Positions 17,290 to 27,560 are shown, counted from the stretch's first letter. The stretch is 64,000 bases of DNA from Ignavibacteriae bacterium HGW-Ignavibacteriae-1 (GCA_002839825.1 PGYU01000012.1:1-64000), one strand, 5' to 3'. Program-made: numbers and translations. The notes: a model not told the origin generated them from the letters alone.

Positions 17290-19344
17290 CTAACTTTTCA
17301 ATTTGAATAAGGAAATCTCTTCAGAAAGTTCATGCATAGATTGGACTAACTGATTTGTAGCCTTTTGAAATTCAGTCAATGAATTTTTAGTTTGGTCAAT
17401 TGTGATGTTCAGTTGCTTCATAGCCTGATTGATTTGATTTGCTGCCGAATTTTGGTTCTTCATACCCGAATTAACCACCCTGAATTCCGGCTCCAACTCT
17501 TGCACTTCGTCAATTATCGAACTAAGGTGGCGGCTGATGTCAATCACTTCTGTAATTGTCATATTCACATTGTCGGTGAATTTAGTGATTTCGCCGATTC
17601 CCGATTTGACAGAATTTTGCATTTCCTTGACCATATAAGCAATGTCCTTAGCTGCGATTTTTGTCAAATCAGACAATCTGCTTATTTCTCTCGCCACAAT
17701 CGAAAATCCTTTGCCGTATTCTCCGGCTCGTTCTGCTTCGATTGCCGCATTGAGCGCAAGCAGACCCGTTTGGTCGGAAATTTTGTTTATAGTTGTGACG
17801 ATTCCTGAGATTTTCTTTGCTTTGTCTTCAACTATAGAAAATTTATCATAAAATAGCTTAGTCGAATTTACAAATCCCGAAACATGTCTCTCCATTTCGT
17901 CGAGTTTCACTTTACCGTCTTGAGTGTTTTGCACCGAATCTTGTATTCTGCCACTAATTGCATCCATCGTTTTGACAAGCTTATTCGATATAGATGCGAT
18001 CTCCGTGCTTGACGCCGTTACTTCATGCGATGATGCAGCTTGTTCGGTGGCACTTGTTTCCAAATCTCTCGCCGATGCATTGATTTCATTGACGGCACTT
18101 CGGACTTCGAGCGATGATTGCTGTACTTTGCCAATCAGCGAACTGAGATTGGATGTCATAATCAATGCTGTCCGAACTAAGCGTACGACTTCGTTTTTGG
18201 AGTTCAGAAATGAATCATTATTTGTCATTATCCCTTTCTTTTCGTAATCGCTTCTCAAATCTTCAATCAATGCTTGAGCTTCTTGAAAATCTCCGGCTGC
18301 GAGGAACTCACCAAGTTCGACAGCTTTGGATATAGGCTTGGAAATATTTTTCGAGATTAAAATAATGATAATGAACAAAATGATAAATCCTGCTAATCCG
18401 ATTAGCAAAATCAAAATGCTCCGAGAGTTAACTTCTTCCATAATTTCATCACGCGGGAAAAACAAACCCAAAGCCCATCCGCTTGTTGGCAATGGAGCAT
18501 AATACAAAAAGCCGTCTGTTTGGGCAAAGTTGCTGTGATATTCCAAAAACTCAGCAGTCCCGCTTGTCATTTTTTTGCCGACCATATTCAAACCCGGATT
18601 GTTGGTTCGATCCGCCATATGAGAGATAGATGTGTCTCGCTCGTAATTTGCAAAAGGATGTGCAATTATTTTGCCTGTTTTGGAAATTAAAAAAGCGTAT
18701 CCTGTCTTGTATACTTTGATTGACGAAACATAATCTTTCAATGCTTCCAAAGCAATGTCGCAAGTCACCACACCTGCAAAGCGATCGTATTCGCCAATTT
18801 TTTTGAATATTGGCAAAGAATATGTGGACATGAAAATGTCTCCGCCGCCTTCATCAAAGTATGGTTCGCTCCATAACGGCACACCTTTCTCTTTCGGAAT
18901 TTTGTACCAATCCCAAATCAAATAGTTGTAGGATGTATCGGAAAGGTCGCCATAAAGCACATTCTCAGCGTTTCTGTAGTAATAAGGAGCGAAATATTTA
19001 AGCGTAGTATCTATCAAATAGGGTTCGAGCGAAATTGTCGAGCCGTAAATTTCATCATTGGATTCGACCACTGAACGCAGAAAATCACATATTGCAGCTG
19101 AATCTAACTTTTGTGATGAGATGAAAACGGCAGACGTTTGGGCAATCTTTTCAACATTTTTTAGGTTTATATCAATTTCTGTCAAAGTTTTTGTAGTAAT
19201 CAATTCTGCCTTTTCGCGAACTGATGAAATTGCTGCATCTCGCGATAGGAAGTAGTTTGCTCCGAATATGATGAGAAAAATCACAGACAAAGCTGATAGG
19301 ATAAAGAATGATGTTTTGTATGCAATACTTCGTTTTTCGAGCAT
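17290..19344 (-). CDS. Methyl-accepting chemotaxis protein with a periplasmic Cache sensor
   Basis: The 684 residues have transmembrane helix 1 at about 10-30, a periplasmic double-Cache (dCache_1) sensor at about 35-290, helix 2 at about 305-330 and a cytoplasmic coiled-coil signalling domain. The receptor tip is present as SDQTGLLALNAAIEAERAGE, followed by YGKGFSIVAREISRLSD. Cache features include the YLIWDWYKIPKEKG and WSEPYFDEGGGD segments, typical of amino-acid or organic-acid sensing dCache domains. No CheR/CheB pentapeptide is visible at the C-terminus. No other chemotaxis gene lies in the window apart from a stand-alone receiver at 33098. The ligand is unknown. Confidence 0.92.
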   Translation of the reverse strand: MLEKRSIAYKTSFFILSALSVIFLIIFGANYFLSRDAAISSVREKAELITTKTLTEIDINLKNVEKIAQTSAVFISSQKLDSAAICDFLRSVVESNDEIYGSTISLEPYLIDTTLKYFAPYYYRNAENVLYGDLSDTSYNYLIWDWYKIPKEKGVPLWSEPYFDEGGGDIFMSTYSLPIFKKIGEYDRFAGVVTCDIALEALKDYVSSIKVYKTGYAFLISKTGKIIAHPFANYERDTSISHMADRTNNPGLNMVGKKMTSGTAEFLEYHSNFAQTDGFLYYAPLPTSGWALGLFFPRDEIMEEVNSRSILILLIGLAGFIILFIIIILISKNISKPISKAVELGEFLAAGDFQEAQALIEDLRSDYEKKGIMTNNDSFLNSKNEVVRLVRTALIMTSNLSSLIGKVQQSSLEVRSAVNEINASARDLETSATEQAASSHEVTASSTEIASISNKLVKTMDAISGRIQDSVQNTQDGKVKLDEMERHVSGFVNSTKLFYDKFSIVEDKAKKISGIVTTINKISDQTGLLALNAAIEAERAGEYGKGFSIVAREISRLSDLTKIAAKDIAYMVKEMQNSVKSGIGEITKFTDNVNMTITEVIDISRHLSSIIDEVQELEPEFRVVNSGMKNQNSAANQINQAMKQLNITIDQTKNSLTEFQKATNQLVQSMHELSEEISLFKLKS

Positions 19345-19483
19345 TTCTATTTCAGATTTTTCATAATCAAAAAATTGTCAATTACAAATAAACTACGATT
19401 TATCCAATAAACAATATAAAGATGTTATTAGCAATATATTTTAGCTGTTGAACTCTATTTTCTTATTTTTGCATTGTTACAAA

Positions 19484-21361
19484 ATGAAAAATAATTTGAA
19501 AGATAATACAAATACTCAGAAAAAAACGGATTCGTACAGTAATTTGCTCCGAATCGCAAAGTACGTCGTCCCATTTAAGTGGCTGATGGTACTGCAAATT
19601 GTACTGAACACAATCTTTTCGTTTCTAAATACTGTTTCAGTAACTTTGATTCTCCCAATTCTCGAACTGATTTTTTCCGATGGAAAAGTCAAAACCGAGA
19701 CTGCCGAAAGCTCTAATCCTTTGAATAATATCACAGATTCATTTTTTGAATTCATGTACAGCCTGATTGGACTGCGAGATGATAGTGGCGATGTACTATA
19801 TAAAATTAGTGCATTGATTATAGTCGTGTTTGCTCTGAAAAATATTTTCAAATATGTGGCGGGAATCGTCTCCACCAAGCTGGAAGAAGGAATAATCAAA
19901 TCCATTCGGGATAAAGTATTTGCGAAACTGACTGAGCTGTCGGTGGACTTCTTTTCAATCAATCGCCAAGGCAATCTAATTTCCATACTCACAAACGATG
20001 TGCAGGTAATCAATTCTTCAACTCTGAATTCCATAACGGTCTTTCTCCGCGAAATTATCCAAGTTTTGCTGTTCATGTTGCTATTGCTGTCTATTTCGCC
20101 AATTCTTACTCTCATTGCGTTCAGTACGAGTATTATCAGCTTTTTCTTAGTCAGAGCGGCAATGAAGTTTCTCCGTCGTTACGCAGGCAGAATGCAAGCA
20201 GCTATGGGCGAATATACTTCGACTCTCTCGGAAACCATCACCGGAATTCGTGTAATTAAAGCTTACAATGCCGAAGATACGGCAAATGAAAAATTCACAA
20301 CCGAAACCGGAAAGTATGTACAATCAGCAGTCAAGCACCGCAAAATTATTGAATTGATTCCCACTTCCAATGAATTTTTCGCGATTCTTGCTTTGTGTGT
20401 TGTGCTATTTGTGGGTGGTGGTGAGGTCTTAAACGGGCAAATGGAGCCTGAGAAATTGATGCTGTTTTTATTCGCATTATTTTCAATTATGTCGCCCGTT
20501 GCTACTATTGTAAATTCGATTTCGAGATTCCAACATGGTCTGGTTGCAGCAGAAAGGGTATTCAGCGTGCTTGATTATGAGCCCAAAGTGATGCCCGGAA
20601 CTGAGAAAATCAGCGATTTCAAAGATAAAATCGAAATCAAAGACCTTGTATTTTCATACGACAATTCGCCTGTGATAGATAGTGTTTCTTTAGTGCTTCC
20701 AAAGTCTCGAAAAATAGCTTTTGTTGGTTCGAGCGGAAGTGGCAAATCAACAATGCTTGATTTGGTAATCCGATTTTATGACCCAAACAGTGGCAAGATT
20801 GAAATTGACGGGCAGGACATCAAAATGCTCGATACCAAATCTTATCGCTCCTTATTCGGCATTGTAGGGCAAGAAAACATGCTTTTCAATGACACTATCC
20901 GAAATAATATCAAATATGGATTCAAATCCGCAACTGAAGAGCAAATAATCAGTGCTGCCAAAAAATCGAATGCTTATGATTTCATTATGAATACGAAAAA
21001 TGGCTTCGATACTGTTGTCGGTGACCGTGGAGTAACACTCTCAGGTGGCGAAAGGCAACGAATTGCGATTGCACGGGCGCTAATTCGCAAACCTCAGATA
21101 CTAATTTTCGATGAAGCGACTTCGGCTCTCGATGCCGAATCCGAAAAAATCGTCCAAGCCGCAATCAACAAATCGCTTGCCGACAAAACAGCAATAATTG
21201 TAGCTCACCGATTGGCTACAATTATTGATTGCGACATGATTTATGTGTTCGACAAAGGCAAAATTGCCGAAAGTGGTACTCACAAAGAGCTTATTGCACA
21301 TTCAGGTGTATATAAGATGCTATATGATTTGCAATTTTCCCAAGCAGCGCTAAATGTATGA
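19484..21361 (+). CDS. ABC exporter of the MsbA type (fused permease-ATPase)
   Basis: This 625-residue half-transporter has six predicted helices in residues about 30-330 and a nucleotide-binding domain after that. The Walker A motif is VGSSGSGKST, the signature is LSGGERQRIAIARAL and Walker B is ILIFDEATSALD. Family and length fit MsbA-like lipid flippases or drug exporters. Lipid A transport is plausible given lpxB and lpxK nearby, but the genes are 10 kb apart and many paralogues exist, so no symbol is given. The start is the ATG at 19484; an upstream in-frame TTG at 19448 would add 12 residues. It overlaps the convergent Nudix gene by 12 bp. Confidence 0.9.
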   Translation: MKNNLKDNTNTQKKTDSYSNLLRIAKYVVPFKWLMVLQIVLNTIFSFLNTVSVTLILPILELIFSDGKVKTETAESSNPLNNITDSFFEFMYSLIGLRDDSGDVLYKISALIIVVFALKNIFKYVAGIVSTKLEEGIIKSIRDKVFAKLTELSVDFFSINRQGNLISILTNDVQVINSSTLNSITVFLREIIQVLLFMLLLLSISPILTLIAFSTSIISFFLVRAAMKFLRRYAGRMQAAMGEYTSTLSETITGIRVIKAYNAEDTANEKFTTETGKYVQSAVKHRKIIELIPTSNEFFAILALCVVLFVGGGEVLNGQMEPEKLMLFLFALFSIMSPVATIVNSISRFQHGLVAAERVFSVLDYEPKVMPGTEKISDFKDKIEIKDLVFSYDNSPVIDSVSLVLPKSRKIAFVGSSGSGKSTMLDLVIRFYDPNSGKIEIDGQDIKMLDTKSYRSLFGIVGQENMLFNDTIRNNIKYGFKSATEEQIISAAKKSNAYDFIMNTKNGFDTVVGDRGVTLSGGERQRIAIARALIRKPQILIFDEATSALDAESEKIVQAAINKSLADKTAIIVAHRLATIIDCDMIYVFDKGKIAESGTHKELIAHSGVYKMLYDLQFSQAALNV

Positions 21362-21781
21362 TTTCCAGAATTTTTCGACTTCTGCAAGCAATGGGTCAAT
21401 AGTTTCAAACTGAATTTTATGTGGCGGAGCCCATTCTATCCATTCAAAATGACTGTGCTCGGTCAACTTTACATCCGGCGTATGGTCAATCAGCCCAAGA
21501 AAAATATTCAATTCCTTGAGAATCGGTTTCGACTGAAATTTTCGCGTTTTGGTATAATACTGAGTTTGGTACTGAAAACCATCTATTAGTCTAATCAAAT
21601 CAGGATAAATGCCGGTCTCTTCGTAAAATTCTCTAAATGCACACTCTTTCAGCGATTCGCTATGTTCCATATGTCCCTTAGGCAAATCCCAGCGTGTGCG
21701 ATGCCGCAATAACAAAAACCGAAGTTTCGGTTCTAACGAAAATAATAAAATTCCGGCGGCGTAAATTTTTGGTTCTTCCAA
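21350..21781 (-). CDS. Nudix hydrolase, Ap4A-hydrolase-like
   Basis: This 143-residue protein has a complete Nudix box reading GHMEHSES, then LKECAFREFYEETGI, which satisfies G-x5-E-x7-R-E-U-x-E-E-x-G-U. The WDLPKG segment just before it and the opening AAGILLFSLEP resemble bis(5'-nucleosyl)-tetraphosphatases of the Ap4A type, so cleavage of diadenosine polyphosphates in the cytoplasm is the best guess. Substrate cannot be fixed from the box alone. The 3' end overlaps that of the ABC exporter. On the other side a 109-bp gap separates it from the divergent DUF444 gene. Confidence 0.88.
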   Translation of the reverse strand: MEEPKIYAAGILLFSLEPKLRFLLLRHRTRWDLPKGHMEHSESLKECAFREFYEETGIYPDLIRLIDGFQYQTQYYTKTRKFQSKPILKELNIFLGLIDHTPDVKLTEHSHFEWIEWAPPHKIQFETIDPLLAEVEKFWKSYI

Positions 21782-21890
21782 ATCTATTCTTCTTAAAATT
21801 GTCTAAATATATCAGGCAAATTTACCAAATCAAATTCATTAAATTACACTTCGAAATAAAATAGATTAAGATTATTGCCATAGACAAAAA

Positions 21891-23297
21891 ATGTGTATTT
21901 TTATATCACGTCGTAATAAAAAACTGAATAACGGCATTGAAGCTATGAAAAAAGAATCTGAAAACACGAAATTTTTCGATAATTCTGCTACAAACAGCTA
22001 TGATTATATCGAATGGGAAAAGAAGATTGGTGGAAACCATGAAATCGTAATCCAATCTGAGGATGCGAAGTCTAATAATTTATTTTCCGAATCAGTAGGG
22101 CTGAAGCCCGATTCGTCGAGTTATAATATGACTATGCAAACTTTGGACGAACTTTTAACTCGTGATGACCAACGCGACAAAGACGGTTTTCCACGAAGAA
22201 TCAAATTGGGCAAATTAGTTAAACCCGGCAAAAAAAAGCAACAAGTAATCATTGTCCCGACTACTACAGAGCCAAAATTCTACCATGACGACTCGATTAC
22301 AACCGAAGAAGAAACCACAGGTGGCACCGGCGATGGGGAAGATGGTGAAGTAATCGGGGAAGAATCTGCCGATGGGGAACCCGGCGAAGGCGAAGGTCAA
22401 GGCGCCGGCAAAGGCGGAGGAGATGGGCATGACGTCATTTCTGATGCTTTTGATTTGGGGAGGATTTTGACCGAGAAATTCCAACTTCCAAACTTGAAAG
22501 TAAAAGGTAAAAAGAGGTCGTTTACAAAATACACTTATGATTTGACCGATAAAAACAAGCGTTTCGGGCAAATTCTCGATAAAATGGCAACATTGAAAAA
22601 TGTGATTAAAACCAACATTTTGCTTGGGAATATTGACCCCGACGAAGAATTTTCGCCGGATAAATTGATGTTGAATCCGAATGATGAAATTTATAGAATC
22701 CTTTCTGCTGAGAAAGACTTCGAAACTCAAGCAATTGTTTTCTTTTTGCGCGATTATTCCGGTTCGATGCAAGGAAAACCCACAGAAGTAGTGACTACGC
22801 AGCATTTGCTGATTTATAGTTGGCTGATGTACCAATATAACGAAAATGTCGAAACACGTTTTATTTTGCACGACCAAGCTGCAAAGGAAGTTCCTGATTT
22901 TTACACTTATCACAATTCCCAAGTTGCAGGCGGTACGAATGTTTTTCCTGCATTTGAGCTTGTAAACCAAATAATCGAAAAGGAGCAATTAGTTCGCGAT
23001 TACAACATTTATGTTTTTTACGGAACTGATGGTGATGATTGGGATGCCGACGGCAAACTTGCAATAACGGAGCTGCAAAAAATGATTAATACCACCAATC
23101 GCGTTGGTATTACTGTAGCGAGAAATTCTTGGGGTGGTGCTTCAACAACGACGGTAGAAAAATATATCGAATCGTCCGGTTTGCTGAAACAACACCCCGA
23201 GATATTCAAAATGGATGGCTTCTCGGCTACAGATGCAGACGAAAATCGAATCATGGACGGAATTAAGAAATTAGTCGAGCAAGGAGTAACACATTAA
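21891..23297 (+). CDS. DUF444 / YeaH-YhbH family protein with VWA-like domain
   Basis: The protein belongs with the PrkA-associated DUF444 family (E. coli YeaH, B. subtilis YhbH). Residues about 130-180 form an acidic, Gly-rich linker (GGTGDGEDGEVIGEE). The C-terminal half is a VWA-like fold with a complete metal-binding site: DYSGS (Asp288 counted from the first Met), the Thr of AGGTNVFPA and the Asp of YGTDGDDWDAD. The start is uncertain: the ATG at 21891 gives 468 residues and the ATG at 21945 (MKKESENTKFF) gives 450, and neither has a good ribosome site. It is the first gene of a three-gene unit with spoVR and prkA, overlapping spoVR by one base. The molecular role is not established. Confidence 0.88.
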   Translation: MCIFISRRNKKLNNGIEAMKKESENTKFFDNSATNSYDYIEWEKKIGGNHEIVIQSEDAKSNNLFSESVGLKPDSSSYNMTMQTLDELLTRDDQRDKDGFPRRIKLGKLVKPGKKKQQVIIVPTTTEPKFYHDDSITTEEETTGGTGDGEDGEVIGEESADGEPGEGEGQGAGKGGGDGHDVISDAFDLGRILTEKFQLPNLKVKGKKRSFTKYTYDLTDKNKRFGQILDKMATLKNVIKTNILLGNIDPDEEFSPDKLMLNPNDEIYRILSAEKDFETQAIVFFLRDYSGSMQGKPTEVVTTQHLLIYSWLMYQYNENVETRFILHDQAAKEVPDFYTYHNSQVAGGTNVFPAFELVNQIIEKEQLVRDYNIYVFYGTDGDDWDADGKLAITELQKMINTTNRVGITVARNSWGGASTTTVEKYIESSGLLKQHPEIFKMDGFSATDADENRIMDGIKKLVEQGVTH

Positions 23298-24919
23298 TGA
23301 AATTAATAGACCAAGATACAAAAAAAATCATGGAAGAGTGCAAATCTCGCGCTCAAGATGCCGGTTTGAACTTCCAAAGCGAAACTCTCGAATATATAGT
23401 TACAAACCAAGATTTGATTGAACTTTCGCCCAAAGGCATGATTCCGACTCTCTACGATTATTGGGTGAACGATGTGGAAGTGCTCAAGGGCAAAGGTCAA
23501 TATAAATTATATCCGCACAATCCCTATGAGACTGTGATTAATTCTCGTCCTGCGATTTCTTACTATAACGACAACAATCCCGATTGGCTGAATATTATGA
23601 TTTTTTATCATGTGCTCGGTCACGTTGATTTCTTCCAAAATAATTTTTTTTTCGAGCACACTTGGAATGATGATTTCGTCGGTCAAGCTCTTGCCGAGAA
23701 AAGATTGATTGCCACTTTACGGAGCAGTCATGGACGTTGGGTGGATTATATCATAGAATTTTGTCGGGGAATTGATAATTTATCGGGATATTTCTCCGAT
23801 TTATCTCAACAAAATTTTCCCAGCAATATGGAATTATCCTCCAAATTGAATTATTATTTCGAGGATTTTCTTCAATCCGAAGTAAAGGTTTCATCAGGGG
23901 AGGTTTATTCGGAAGTAAAACGATATAATGATATTTTCGATAAAAATCCCGACCTTGCAGAATCGCTCTTTTTCTCGGGCATCAAATCTAAATATCCCGA
24001 ATTTGACAGCAAATATGAAAAATCACAAAAAGTTGATAAGGAAAGACCCACAGATATTCTCGAATTCATCCGCGATAATTCGCCCTATTTGAATCGTGAT
24101 GAAAATGAATGGATGAAAGCTATAATGAATATCGTTCGGAGCACATCGGTTTACTTTGCTCCACAAATTCGTACAAAAACTATCAATGAGGGTTGGGCGA
24201 GTTATTGGCATGACGAATTGTTTATCAAAGATGACAGAATCAAAGGTCATGAATCGGAATATGCCGTTATAAACTCCAAAGTTACTTCAATCAGTCGAAT
24301 TGGCTATAATCCTTATGCAATAGGGCTGAGATTGTTTCAACATATCGAACAATCTGCCAACAGAGGCAAATTAAATTACAACTACCAGCTAATCAAAGAT
24401 TACGAGAAACGCGAGAATTATGACCGGCAAACAAATTCAGGCAAAAGAGTATTATTTGACATTCGTAAGAATTTTACAGATTTCATGCTGATTAATACAT
24501 TCGTTGACCAAGAATTTGTTGATGAATATGACTTGTTCGTTGTCGGCAAGCGAATGAATAAAAGTCGCGGAACTTATGAATATTACGTCAAAAGCCGAAA
24601 AGCAGCCGATTATAAGCAGATGCTCATTGACAATATGTACCATCCGCCAATAATAAGCGTTGATGTAGCTAAAAGTAATGACAAGACTTTGTATCTAAAA
24701 CATGCCTTTGAGGGCAAGCAACTTTATAAGCCATATATTTCCGATACATTGTTAGGTATCGAGTATCTTTGGACGGGCGGAATGTACGAAGGCACTGTCA
24801 TACTCGAAACTACAGACATCTACAAAAAAACTGAAGACACAGACTCCGATGATAAATTCGAGTTTCGTCCCGTTGTTTATACTATGAAAAATAAAAAATT
24901 ATCCAAAAGAAATCTTTAA
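23297..24919 (+). CDS. SpoVR family protein
   Basis: This 540-residue protein matches SpoVR (E. coli YcgB), a family linked to spore cortex formation in Bacillus and to stress and stationary phase in Proteobacteria, with no known enzymatic activity. Family signatures are HVLGHVDFFQNNFFFEHT near residue 110, the NEGWASYWHDELF segment near 295, and the following NPYAIGLRLF. The start codon overlaps the stop of the DUF444 gene (TAATG). The prkA gene follows after six bases, so all three products are probably made together. Confidence 0.92.
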   Translation: MKLIDQDTKKIMEECKSRAQDAGLNFQSETLEYIVTNQDLIELSPKGMIPTLYDYWVNDVEVLKGKGQYKLYPHNPYETVINSRPAISYYNDNNPDWLNIMIFYHVLGHVDFFQNNFFFEHTWNDDFVGQALAEKRLIATLRSSHGRWVDYIIEFCRGIDNLSGYFSDLSQQNFPSNMELSSKLNYYFEDFLQSEVKVSSGEVYSEVKRYNDIFDKNPDLAESLFFSGIKSKYPEFDSKYEKSQKVDKERPTDILEFIRDNSPYLNRDENEWMKAIMNIVRSTSVYFAPQIRTKTINEGWASYWHDELFIKDDRIKGHESEYAVINSKVTSISRIGYNPYAIGLRLFQHIEQSANRGKLNYNYQLIKDYEKRENYDRQTNSGKRVLFDIRKNFTDFMLINTFVDQEFVDEYDLFVVGKRMNKSRGTYEYYVKSRKAADYKQMLIDNMYHPPIISVDVAKSNDKTLYLKHAFEGKQLYKPYISDTLLGIEYLWTGGMYEGTVILETTDIYKKTEDTDSDDKFEFRPVVYTMKNKKLSKRNL

Positions 24920-24925
24920 AAAAAC

Positions 24926-27211
24926 ATGGAAACATTTGTCGAGATTCAATCCAAAGCTAAAAGACTCGAAGCTCTAATAAATTTGAGCAATAACATAATG
25001 GAAAAGGAAAAAAGAATGCCGATTCCGTTTAACGATTTTTTGTATTTATCATCGAAAAATCCTGAATTGGTGTTCCGAAATATATATCAACTATTTCATG
25101 ACATGGTGCATCATTACGTTCCCGACGGGAAAGATAATTTTTCTCGCGACACAGAACATATTGGATTTATAGATTATGATACATCAAAATTGTTAGCAGA
25201 TGAATGCGACGACCCATTTTTCTCGGATAGATTGTTTGCAAATCGCTTCATGAATCTTATCAATGACTTCCGCAAAGGCTCAAATACAAACCGAATTTAT
25301 ATTTTCGAGGGACCTCCCGGAAGCGGCAAAAGCACTTTTTTGAATAATTTGCTCCAAAAATTTGAAGAATATACCAAAAAACCGGAAGGTGTCTCTTACA
25401 AAACTTATTGGAGACTCGATATCGAAAAACTCGGTGGATTCCAATCTAAAGAAATGCAAAAGTATAGGATAGAAGAGGAAAAGCATAAGGAAAAGAAGGA
25501 AGCAGCTAATACTTCGATATTAAATTTTCCCGAAAAATATCTCGAATTTTCATGTCCAAATCATGACCATCCGGTTTTGCAAATTCCCAAGCCTTTCCGG
25601 AGGCAATTCCTTGAAGAACTAATACCCGAAGGTGAATTCAAAGTGAAAATGTTCAATAATCGGGAGTATGAATGGATTTTCAAGGATGTACCATGCTCAA
25701 TTTGCAGTTCAATCTCCAAAACTTTAATGGACAGACTCGGCGACCCACTTGCAGTCTTCAGCATGATGAATGCTCGTAAAAATTATTATAATCGTCAGTT
25801 GGGCGAAGGCATCAGTGTTTTCAATCCCGGCGACCCGCTTTGCAAGGAGATTTTATCTAAACCATCCTTGCAATATATGATAAATGACTTGCTCAAAAAT
25901 GACGAAGTCAATTACGCTTTTTCATATTTAGCTAAGACCAATAACGGTGTTTTAGCTTTGATGGATATTAAGGAACATAACGTAGAGAGATTGAAAGCTT
26001 ACCATGGAATTATAAGCGACGGTGTTCATAAAGTGGATTTGACGGAAGAGTACATCAGGACTCTGTTTATAGGCTTGGTCAATCCCGAAGACAAAATTCA
26101 TTATGTTGACATAAAGTCATTCCAAGACAGAATCATAAATGTAAACATTCCGTATGTGCTCGATTACAACACGGAAGTTGCTATCTATAAAGAAAAATTC
26201 AACGAATCAATTTTGCATAGCTTTTTACCGGGCATACTATCAAATTTTGCAAAAATTATCATCGCAACACGTTTAGAAAATGATGCACCGGCATTGAAAA
26301 AATGGATAAATAAGCCCGATAAATATGCAAAATATCTCGATAAAAGCCTTTTATTGCTAAAGATGGAAATCTATAACGGCAAAATTCCGGAATGGCTCAG
26401 CGAAGACGATATCAAACGATTCAATAAAGCGATGCGGAAGGAAGTATTGGCTCAATCGGAAATGGAAGGCAGAAAAGGGATTTCAGGCAGACGTTCGCTA
26501 TGGGTTTTCAACGAATTTTACTCATTGCATCGCAATTCCAAAAGATTGATTACTATGGATGATGTGAAGAAATATTTCGAGAACAAAAAAGAAGATGCCG
26601 ACGTTGATGTGCCGGATGATTTCATCGAAAAGCTGATTGATTTGTACGATTACGATGTATTGCAACAAGTCAAAGAAGCAATTTATTTCTTCAACAAAAA
26701 GCATATTTCAGATGATATTGCCAATTACCTTTTCGCTATTAATTTCGAAATTGGCGACACAAAAAGAAACGAAACCACAGGCGACGTAATTGTTGTGACC
26801 GAGGAATATCTTGAGACTTTCGAAGCCAGAATTTTAGGTAAATCAGCCACACCGACTACTCAAAAAGCTCTGCGACGCGACACATTCAATGAATATGTTT
26901 CCGATACTCTTTCCCAAGAGATTCGTTTGGAAGGAAAGACGGTGTATGAAACGAAATTGTTCAAAGTCCTATTCGAAAAATATACTCGAAATTTGAAAGA
27001 GAATGCACTCGCTCCATATGCTAAGAATGAAAATTTCCGTCGTGCAATTCTGGATTACGGGTATAGCCAATTCCAAACTTACGACGAACGATTGAAACGA
27101 GACGTCAGCTATATGATTGAAAACCTACAGTCGAAATTCGGTTATAGCGAAATTGGGGCAACACAAGTCAGCATCTATGTCTTAGACAAAGATTTGCCGA
27201 ATAAGTATTAG
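24926..27211 (+). CDS. prkA: PrkA family AAA/serine protein kinase-like protein
   Basis: PrkA proteins combine an AAA ATPase module with a PrkA C-terminal domain. E. coli YeaG and B. subtilis PrkA are implicated in stress and sporulation, with kinase and Lon-like protease activities both reported. Here the 761 residues contain Walker A GPPGSGKST at 129-137 and a cysteine/histidine pattern (CPNH near 210, CSIC near 255) not needed for the ATPase core. The kinase region includes GRRSLWVFNEF. It is about 120 residues longer than YeaG, mainly in the insert between the Walker A motif and the C-terminal domain. It ends a DUF444 - SpoVR - PrkA operon and is likely induced under starvation, by analogy. 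Confidence 0.92.
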   Translation: METFVEIQSKAKRLEALINLSNNIMEKEKRMPIPFNDFLYLSSKNPELVFRNIYQLFHDMVHHYVPDGKDNFSRDTEHIGFIDYDTSKLLADECDDPFFSDRLFANRFMNLINDFRKGSNTNRIYIFEGPPGSGKSTFLNNLLQKFEEYTKKPEGVSYKTYWRLDIEKLGGFQSKEMQKYRIEEEKHKEKKEAANTSILNFPEKYLEFSCPNHDHPVLQIPKPFRRQFLEELIPEGEFKVKMFNNREYEWIFKDVPCSICSSISKTLMDRLGDPLAVFSMMNARKNYYNRQLGEGISVFNPGDPLCKEILSKPSLQYMINDLLKNDEVNYAFSYLAKTNNGVLALMDIKEHNVERLKAYHGIISDGVHKVDLTEEYIRTLFIGLVNPEDKIHYVDIKSFQDRIINVNIPYVLDYNTEVAIYKEKFNESILHSFLPGILSNFAKIIIATRLENDAPALKKWINKPDKYAKYLDKSLLLLKMEIYNGKIPEWLSEDDIKRFNKAMRKEVLAQSEMEGRKGISGRRSLWVFNEFYSLHRNSKRLITMDDVKKYFENKKEDADVDVPDDFIEKLIDLYDYDVLQQVKEAIYFFNKKHISDDIANYLFAINFEIGDTKRNETTGDVIVVTEEYLETFEARILGKSATPTTQKALRRDTFNEYVSDTLSQEIRLEGKTVYETKLFKVLFEKYTRNLKENALAPYAKNENFRRAILDYGYSQFQTYDERLKRDVSYMIENLQSKFGYSEIGATQVSIYVLDKDLPNKY

Positions 27212-27254
27212 TGGGTTTAGTTTTAGGATTGATTATAATCGGATTTTTATAAAT

Positions 27255-27467
27255 TCAGTTATTTCTCGAATTCCTAACTGTCTCCACAACTTCAGTTATC
27301 TCATCAAGATTAGGAACAATTTTGTTCCTCGTTCTCATTTTTTTGAGTATTTTTTCTAAGTCTAACTGAAAATCATCAGGTTTAATCCGAATCAGGTCCA
27401 TATCTGCTAATTCTTTCAACAGATTTAATGCCTTGGGATTTACTATGTCAATTCTTATAGTTTGCAT
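27255..27467 (-). CDS. Small antitoxin-like protein without a visible toxin partner
   Basis: I take the start at the ATG at 27467 (MQTIRIDIVNPKALNLL), giving 70 residues; an ATG at 27488 would add seven. The pattern of an N-terminal strand, a short NPKAxxLLxxLxxMxLI helix and a charged C-terminal helix resembles small Bacteroidota proteins annotated as antitoxin-like, normally next to a PIN or RelE-type toxin. No such toxin gene lies on either side: 44 bp downstream is the end of prkA and 94 bp upstream is the end of the next T9SS gene. Family assignment is tentative. Confidence 0.5.
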   Translation of the reverse strand: MQTIRIDIVNPKALNLLKELADMDLIRIKPDDFQLDLEKILKKMRTRNKIVPNLDEITEVVETVRNSRNN

Positions 27468-27560
27468 AAATATCCTTGTAATTATCATTATGATAGACGA
27501 ATGAACTAAGTTTAAATGTCTTAAAATTTACATGTAATTTCTTTAGTACAGCTTCACCCA

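Noticed and set aside
19448-19484. TTG at 19448 as start of the ABC exporter
   Set aside because: The added residues (NSIFLFLHCYK) are not family-like and no ribosome site precedes it; the ATG at 19484 fits better.
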